Shown here piece by piece: positions 58,355 to 64,000 of a stretch of DNA of 64,000 nt. This DNA is from Zanthoxylum bungeanum (taxonomy: Eukaryota; Streptophyta; Magnoliopsida; Sapindales; Rutaceae): the NCBI GenBank assembly GCA_019454045.1, contig SKCR01023737.1:62001-126000 (forward strand). The letters run 5' to 3'. Under the pieces are notes generated by a model. That model was not told where the DNA came from, did no database searches, and was given only the letters and a program-made list of their open reading frames with translations. The position numbers and the translations under genes were made by a program. Within the stretch, counting starts at the first letter, position 1. Each line of letters begins with the position of its first letter.

Positions 58355-60370
58355 ATGTTCAGGATATCCTCTGGTAGAAACCAAAGATCAAAAGGTTTCA
58401 AGGTGAAGCATGCTGTACAAATATGTCTTTTGCTTGGTGTTTGCATCTGGCTTCTTTACCAAGTCAGACACTCGAATGAAAAGAAAGCCACATATGAGGT
58501 AATTGCAAAAGCTGGGAATGAAATCATAAAGTTAGGGAGGAAGGGCCTCCCTCAAGGACAGGACACGTATATTAGAGATGCAAGGAACAAGGAGGATGAA
58601 GAAGAAGACGAAACCAAGAATGAAGAACAACAAAGCAAGATTGAGGAGAGTGATAATGTAGGGAAAGGGGGTGCAGATGATGAGACAAATGATCAGGATC
58701 AAGGTACAAATGAAGAGGAAGATAAGCACAAAGAAGATGCTATAGATGGAGAGAAGAATAGGGACGATACAAAAGAAAGTGAAGAGACGGAGAATGAAGA
58801 GGGCAAAGAGAATAACTTAGAAGATAGCAAGGATACAGATGGAGAAGACCAACACATTGAAGAGAACAAAGAGAATAATGTTGAAGAGAGCAAAGAGAAG
58901 GACATTGAAGACAAGGGGGGTGAGCAAAGCAAAGAGAATGATACTGAAGAGAGCAAAGAGAAGAAAATTGAAGACAAGACAAATGACGATAACAAAGGTG
59001 AAGAGAAGGAAAATGCAGGGGAGAGTCAAGAAAAAGAGACGAGAGAATTTGGAGAAGAAAGTAATGGGCAAGAAACAGAAGAGAACGAAGGTAAGAAAGA
59101 GAATTCAGGTACGTCAGAAGGGCACTTCCAGGATGAAAATGGCAGGAACAATGAGGAAGCAAGAGAGAATCATTACAAAGGAGATGATGCTTCCAGCGAA
59201 GTGGTTCACGAAACTCAGAATATGAATGCTGAAAATGGGCAAGGAGGTTCGCGAAATGCCAATGAGGAGCAGCAGCAGCATGAAAATAAAGAAAATAATG
59301 ATTTTGAGCAGGGGAAGAAACCAAATAGAACCGAAAATGTTCAACAAGACAAATCAGAATCAAACGTGCAAGAAACTGAAGCAGCTGCAAAGAATGAGTC
59401 TACAAATACAACATCCAGTGATGGGGGTGTTCATGAGAATAATCTGTCAGAGTCAAACAATGGATCAAATGAACAGGGCTCCAACTCCATGGAAGTTACT
59501 GCAGAGACACATGATTCTTCCCCTCAGAATGGGACAGATGCAACAACCGAAACATCTCAGAATCAACATGAAACAGTGGATATTAACACATTGAAAGAAG
59601 ATGGATCTACCCAGAAAAATGTTGAACTGCAGCAAACTGAGAAATCTTACTCGGACACCAATGGTCAGCGGTCAGATTTGAAAACAACTCTTTCCACAAC
59701 CAGCAATGACCACGGAGCGGATGGAGAGTCCAAAGATTCATCTAGCAATCCTGAAACTGATGGACATACAGCAGACACCAACACATCAACTGTAACAGAC
59801 AACAATTCTGGGGATGGAACACAAGAAAGTGTTCTATCATCAAACGTACATGACAATGGAGAGGCCAATCAGAAGGAACAATTTAATTCTTCTGATTCTT
59901 CTAACCATCAAGAGAAAGACACGTCGTCAGATGGAAATGGAGATGCTAGTCACAAGGAACAAGTTTCTTCCGAGTCATCAAATGCCCAAGAGAAAGACAC
60001 ATCATCAAATGAAAATGGAGATGCCAGTCACAAGGAACAAGTTGCTTCCGAGTCTTCAAATACCCAAGAGACCGACACATCTTCAAACACAAATGGTAGT
60101 ACAGATGCAGGCCAGAATGTGAATGACAATGCCGGTCAGCGCTACACAAATGACAATGCAGATGCAGCACAAAAAGATCAAACTGATTCTTCAACTTTAA
60201 AAGAAGAGAAAGAAGCATCCTCAAACACAGATGGCAACACCATTACAAGCCAGAGTGATTCCCACAATTCTTCTATTATTCAGCAAGAGAAAGAAGCTCG
60301 AACAGATTTGGGATCCTTGCCTGAAACTGGAAATGAAGGAAACAACCGTCAAAATACAGCTGCAGAGTGA
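58355..60370 (+). CDS. Acidic, Asn/Ser/Glu-rich single-pass membrane protein (671 aa)
   Basis: Uninterrupted single-exon ORF. A basic N-terminus (ISSGRNQRSKGFKVK) is followed by one membrane segment at residues 20-37 (AVQICLLLGVCIWLLYQV), suggesting a type II membrane protein with the rest in the lumen or outside. From residue 70 the protein is low-complexity. It has Glu/Lys/Asp-rich repeats of ESKEK/EENKENN (about 150-230), then Asn/Ser/Gln/Thr-rich sequence with two repeats of HKEQV(S/A)SESSN(A/T)QE (about 530-575). The short basic-plus-TM start resembles a plant family often called dentin-sialophosphoprotein-like; the function is unknown. The many large frames on the opposite strand are shadows of this biased composition. 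Confidence 0.85.
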   Translation: MFRISSGRNQRSKGFKVKHAVQICLLLGVCIWLLYQVRHSNEKKATYEVIAKAGNEIIKLGRKGLPQGQDTYIRDARNKEDEEEDETKNEEQQSKIEESDNVGKGGADDETNDQDQGTNEEEDKHKEDAIDGEKNRDDTKESEETENEEGKENNLEDSKDTDGEDQHIEENKENNVEESKEKDIEDKGGEQSKENDTEESKEKKIEDKTNDDNKGEEKENAGESQEKETREFGEESNGQETEENEGKKENSGTSEGHFQDENGRNNEEARENHYKGDDASSEVVHETQNMNAENGQGGSRNANEEQQQHENKENNDFEQGKKPNRTENVQQDKSESNVQETEAAAKNESTNTTSSDGGVHENNLSESNNGSNEQGSNSMEVTAETHDSSPQNGTDATTETSQNQHETVDINTLKEDGSTQKNVELQQTEKSYSDTNGQRSDLKTTLSTTSNDHGADGESKDSSSNPETDGHTADTNTSTVTDNNSGDGTQESVLSSNVHDNGEANQKEQFNSSDSSNHQEKDTSSDGNGDASHKEQVSSESSNAQEKDTSSNENGDASHKEQVASESSNTQETDTSSNTNGSTDAGQNVNDNAGQRYTNDNADAAQKDQTDSSTLKEEKEASSNTDGNTITSQSDSHNSSIIQQEKEARTDLGSLPETGNEGNNRQNTAAE

Positions 60371-60917
60371 CATTTTTTATAAGTTAGCTTGTACTATATG
60401 TTGTATGATTTTTCTTTTCATATCGTTTTCTTTGTTCTCCAAGTGATGATCTGACAAATTTGCAATGTTTTTTTGGCTGCATGTGCTCAATTGCAATAAT
60501 TATTAGTTGTTAAGGATGTGTAATGTATGATTCTATCAATGTTCGAGCTCTATATGACACTCAGTTTGCATTACCAGGCTAACATAGAAAATCTGTGGAG
60601 TTTTTATTTCTAGTTTATCTTCCTTTCTTCAAGGAAGTGTCCAAGTTTATATTTAGAGTTGGTAGAATATCCCGATCGGAATTTGGTATTTGATTCAGGA
60701 TAAAAAATTATCGCAAATTAAAATTTCAATTGTGATTCATGATGAATTTTCGTTCCGAATTAAAAAAAATCAAATTATGATTCGAGATAATTTTATTTTA
60801 GTTTATTTAACATTTCCTCCCATCTCATTCAATAAGAGAGATTAGTGACTATATCATGTCACATAATAAGACCAAACACCTTATAAAAAAGGCAGATAGG
60901 TCCCCATTTCTGGAAGA
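60371..60917. other. Intergenic region, convergent gene ends
   Basis: 3' flank of the acidic-protein gene and of the MADS gene, which face each other. It includes AT-rich sequence with possible polyadenylation signals. No further gene. Confidence 0.5.
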
Positions 60918-61439
60918 TCAATTTCCAGGGTGAACAGAACTACCCTCAGTTGGAGCAGGAATCTTGGCTGAACGCTCTGCCATATGCTTTTGTAGTTTCT
61001 CATGAATGTCTTCCAATATCGCCTTCAGCGTCAGCAACTCCTCTGTGTTAAGCTCATCAACTGGGGTATCCCACAAGCGACGGCCATAGAGCAGCTGGTT
61101 CATCATCTTCCTTTTCTGGAGTTTCTCCCCCCACTTCTTATCTGTTTCTAATTGCTCAAGCAGATCATGATACTCCTTGTTAAGCACTTGGAGAGTGGCC
61201 TCGCAGCCAGCCTGAGAGAGCAGAGTTGAACCAGAATCTGGCATCCCAGTAGGAGCCAAATTGGGTATAATTGGCTCAGCACCAGGATGGCCAAACGAGA
61301 TGACAAGGGCAGTCTCAACGGCACACAAGGCAGTAAGTTCATTGGCCCTCTTGAAGAGACCAGACCTTCGTCTTGGGGGAGCAACTTGACGAGCATCAGA
61401 TCCCTGACTCATCTTCATTTGAGTCTTCTTGCGGCCCAT
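60918..61439 (-). CDS. Type I (M-alpha-like) MADS-box protein with shortened MADS domain
   Basis: 173 residues from the ATG at 61439 (MGRKKTQMKM); a further upstream in-frame ATG at 61475 would add 12 residues with no family match. MADS domain: basic RRRSGLFKRANELTALCAVE, then ALV directly followed by SFGHPGAEP. In AGL62-like proteins about eight residues (the second beta strand, FSPGGKxF type) lie between these two, so they are missing here. The rest has a helical region (VLNKEYHDLLEQLETDKKW, GEKLQKRKMMNQLL, LEDIHEKLQKHM). Intronless, as type I MADS genes usually are. Such genes act in female gametophyte and endosperm; DNA binding of this copy may be weakened. Confidence 0.8.
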   Translation of the reverse strand: MGRKKTQMKMSQGSDARQVAPPRRRSGLFKRANELTALCAVETALVISFGHPGAEPIIPNLAPTGMPDSGSTLLSQAGCEATLQVLNKEYHDLLEQLETDKKWGEKLQKRKMMNQLLYGRRLWDTPVDELNTEELLTLKAILEDIHEKLQKHMAERSAKIPAPTEGSSVHPGN

Positions 61440-62285
61440 GCCGGTCATTCCTGGAGAAACTGGGAAAGCACACACCTACTTATAGGTGTTTCACGGCATC
61501 AGCTATCTTTGAACCTAAGCGACTCTCCTTCACGGATTGGTCAGTTCCATTACCTTCTATAAACTGTTTCATACATGTCATGGAATTAAAAGAAAATCCC
61601 ATCATCACTGGTTAGTACACAAAGACGAAAATTGTCTACAGCCAATTACCTTCTATAAACTATTTCATAGATTTCATGCTTCCATTCTCAATTCTTTTGA
61701 TCTAAGCAACCATACTTATGTAATGAGAAGTATTATCTAGAATTATGGTAATGTTCCCAAATTTAACTAAAGACCAATGCGCTGAGAGGCAGCTTCGTTG
61801 GCAATTAACAACTAAACAACTTTGTTTATTTAGAGAAACTTGCCATATATGGAAAGGTTGGCGAGCACTGTGGTTTTCGCCCTACCAATAAAACAACACA
61901 GTACGTGTGTGTCTGTCCATGTGCAAGATAAATTACTCAGATATATCTTTACAGACAAACCTATGAATGTGCACGCGCGTGTGTATGTGATCACTCGTCA
62001 ATCACAAAACAAAAGAGAAATTGTATTTTTATTCATGAAAATGAAACTGAAATCACAATCATAGTTGAAGATGAACAGATTCACCAGCCCCTACTCAACA
62101 ATAAGGTGTTGACAACCTACCCAATGAGTATAATAGGAAATAAGAAAAGATAAATGAGTTATCACATTCCATGGGCCAAAAGTGCAAAATTCATAAAAGA
62201 TGGAATGATACTATAACATTAATTGTTGAAGAATCGTAAAAGCAAGAGATCATCTAATTAATATACATACATACATACATATATA

Positions 62286-62325
<40 letters not shown>

Positions 62326-62862
62326 CACTTCCGTTTTCATGCTTGCAACATTACTAAATGTTTACTTCATTTCTTAGTTTTACTTCTGCTTCATTCCTAA
62401 CTTAGAAACCATTTTTTCCTTGTTAATCATCTAATACTTCATGTAAAAGATATATTCTGTAGTTATTAAGCTCACATATCATATACATATTTGGAGTTTT
62501 CAAGCATTTGCTTCCATTGATTTTCCGTGCTACATGAAGAAGTACACCTTGCTTCTAGTTTTGTTGTCCCACTAGTCAGTTCACTGCTTTCACTTAAGTG
62601 GAACAGTTTACTGGTGTCACTCGGTGCACCCACAAGCTTATTTTATTTTTATTTTTTTGAAATCGTTGGAAACCCGCAATCAAATCATCCATTTCGGGTT
62701 TAAGCGGAGCAGGTAAAATTTTCGATTGTCCCAGACTCTTATAAAAAACGCACTTCTTGAATTCAAACCCAGGACCATCATAAATTATATATGCAAAACA
62801 ATAGAGCACCAAATGACCAAACTCTTACATGACAATGACACCATAAATTTGATTCCATTTTA
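61440..62862. other. Region upstream of the MADS gene, no other gene
   Basis: MADS promoter followed by AT-rich sequence with a (TA)n tract at about 62279-62323 and SINE-like repeat copy 2 at 62665-62775. No supported gene. Confidence 0.5.
62665..62775 (-). repeat. Dispersed SINE-like repeat, copy 2
   Basis: Matches 49686-49800 over GAGCAGGTAAAAT and GATTGTCCCAGACTCTTATAA. A GAATTCAAACCCAGG segment reads on the minus strand as a B-box-like GGGTTTGAATTC. Confidence 0.5.
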
Positions 62863-62871
62863 GAAATTTTT

Positions 62872-63603
62872 AGGGGTGAACACCATTTCGGGTCAAATCG
62901 CGAACCGAACCGCACCGAACCGAACCGCGCGGTTTGAAAAAAATATTAAAAATGATTTTAAACCGCACCGAATCAAACCGCAAATTTCGGGTCGGTGCGC
63001 GGTTTTGACCCACACCGAACCACACCGAACCGCCCAAACCGCAAATAAGAATATAATCCCGATTACACACTACAATCATATGGATCACACCGATACACAG
63101 CCTGGGCAAGAAATTAACACGACGACTTAATCCAACCCACAATTTGTAACGGTGGAGAAGAGAGCTGGCTTTTTCATCTGGACTGTTGATTAATAAAATG
63201 TTCATACGTTTTATTTCTTCAACAACGAGGCCATTGGATTCCAATGCTGAAAATAAAAGTAACTACTTGCACAAGCTGTGTGATATGAAGTAACAGAAAG
63301 AAACTTCACTAACTAATGCAAAATAAAAATAAAAATACCAGAGTATACAGTCTGCTACTATACCACTAAATCTATCATGATCATCTGCAGAGACTTTGAA
63401 TTAACACATAAAATTTTCTTACAAATTTTATAATCCAAACCGCCGACCCGAACCGTCCAAACCGCTAAACCGTCAACCCGAACCGCCGCGGTTTTCCTTA
63501 TCAAATTTGCGGTTTCGGTTTCTAATTTTCCAAACCGCCAACCCGCGCGGTTTGAAGAAAAAAAATGAAAAAACCGACCCGAACCGCACCGCGAACACCC
63601 CTA
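62872..63603. mobile_element. CCGAACCG-rich non-autonomous DNA element, 9-bp TSD
   Basis: 732 bp, ends AGGGGTGAACACC and GCGAACACCCCTA, perfectly inverted over 8 bp, flanked by GAAATTTTT (62863-62871, 63604-63612). Subterminal CCGAACCGCACCG / CGGTTTCGGTTT arrays around a core unrelated by eye to that of the other copies, so it is a sister family or a captured core. Confidence 0.82.
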
Positions 63604-63612
63604 GAAATTTTT

Positions 63613-64000
63613 ACCACAGATATTATGATTTGACGCAAGCTCTTCATACTGATAGACTAGATTAACAAATCCCAGCTCAACCGTCTAATGAATTCATTAA
63701 TTCCGGGGGATTATAGATAAATTGAAATTATTTAACCAAAATCTGATGATAAATTATATAAATTTAAAAATGATGGCTTTGCAAATGGCACATTAGTTAT
63801 ATCTATAAACAGTACCTACAAATGCGAAAAATTTAAAGGACGAGGCTCATGACACATTTGTCCGTTTTGGATCCTTGAGAGTCATGCCTCCCATTCCCCC
63901 ACACAGATTTATTCCATAAGCTATGACATTAGCAGATGTAAGCATTCAAGGCGCACTTGTGGTACAATCAGGCTAGCTAGCTTGATGTGCCTATATAAAG
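63613..64000. repeat. Dispersed repeat copy at window end
   Basis: At 63855-63910 CACATTTGTCCGTTTTGG and CATGCCTCCCATTCCCCC recall the repeat at 53.4-53.9 kb. The rest is AT-rich without a gene. The repeat may continue past the window. Confidence 0.35.

Noticed and set aside
58699..59390. Long Leu/Ser-rich frames opposite the acidic protein
   Set aside because: They are the antisense reading of GAA/AAG-rich repeats, which gives long Leu/Phe/Ser frames without being genes.

Overview
This is nuclear DNA of a flowering plant, almost certainly a eudicot. It is AT-rich, has intron-containing genes with GT-AG junctions, and most of the sequence is LTR retrotransposons with smaller DNA transposons, a SINE and a Helitron. 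The species cannot be fixed from the sequence alone.

Host genes, left to right: FANCL (+, 14.7-18.4 kb; E3 ubiquitin ligase of the Fanconi anaemia DNA-repair pathway), an XTH6-like xyloglucan endotransglucosylase/hydrolase (-, 25.7-27.3 kb), NFS1-type mitochondrial cysteine desulfurase (-, 55.2-56.6 kb, carrying one frameshift), a 671-residue acidic single-pass membrane protein of unknown function (+, 58.4-60.4 kb), and a type I MADS-box gene with an internally shortened MADS domain (-, 60.9-61.4 kb). From memory, the Arabidopsis counterparts of the first three are consecutive loci (At5g65720 NFS1, At5g65730 XTH6, At5g65740 FANCL). The window would then be a conserved gene block pushed apart by transposons.

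Transposon layers. 1-7.3 kb: remains of a Ty1/copia family (here 'family A') with two abutting LTRs, one split by an antisense copia fragment. 7.4-11.6 kb: antisense SIRE-like copia debris around one LTR that has a PBS on one side and a polypurine tract on the other. 13.6 kb: a SINE with a 16-bp target duplication. 14.0 kb: a CCGACCC-rich element with 9-bp TSD beside the FANCL promoter. 18.6-20.3 kb: a solo LTR 113 bp past the FANCL stop. 21.4-25.4 kb: an internally deleted copia element. 29.4-48.4 kb: a complete family A element containing (a) a 0.8-kb DNA element in its integrase and (b) an 8.3-kb antisense LTR element with a tRNA-Arg-type PBS (Tat/Ogre-like). The latter carries a gag-like ORF and an intronless cytokinin-activation (LOG-like) gene. 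The whole 19-kb copia element lies between two inverted arms of what looks like an older TIR transposon. A 342-bp Helitron sits 12 bp beyond its right LTR. Two further CCGAAC-rich elements with 9-bp TSDs lie at 50.8 and 62.9 kb.

The most unusual feature is the LOG-like gene captured, without introns and in sense, by the nested non-autonomous LTR retrotransposon (41.2-41.8 kb). The frameshift in NFS1, normally an essential iron-sulfur cluster gene, is the most important host-gene anomaly. Boundaries of LTRs, TSDs and exons were read by eye; no alignment or database search was possible.
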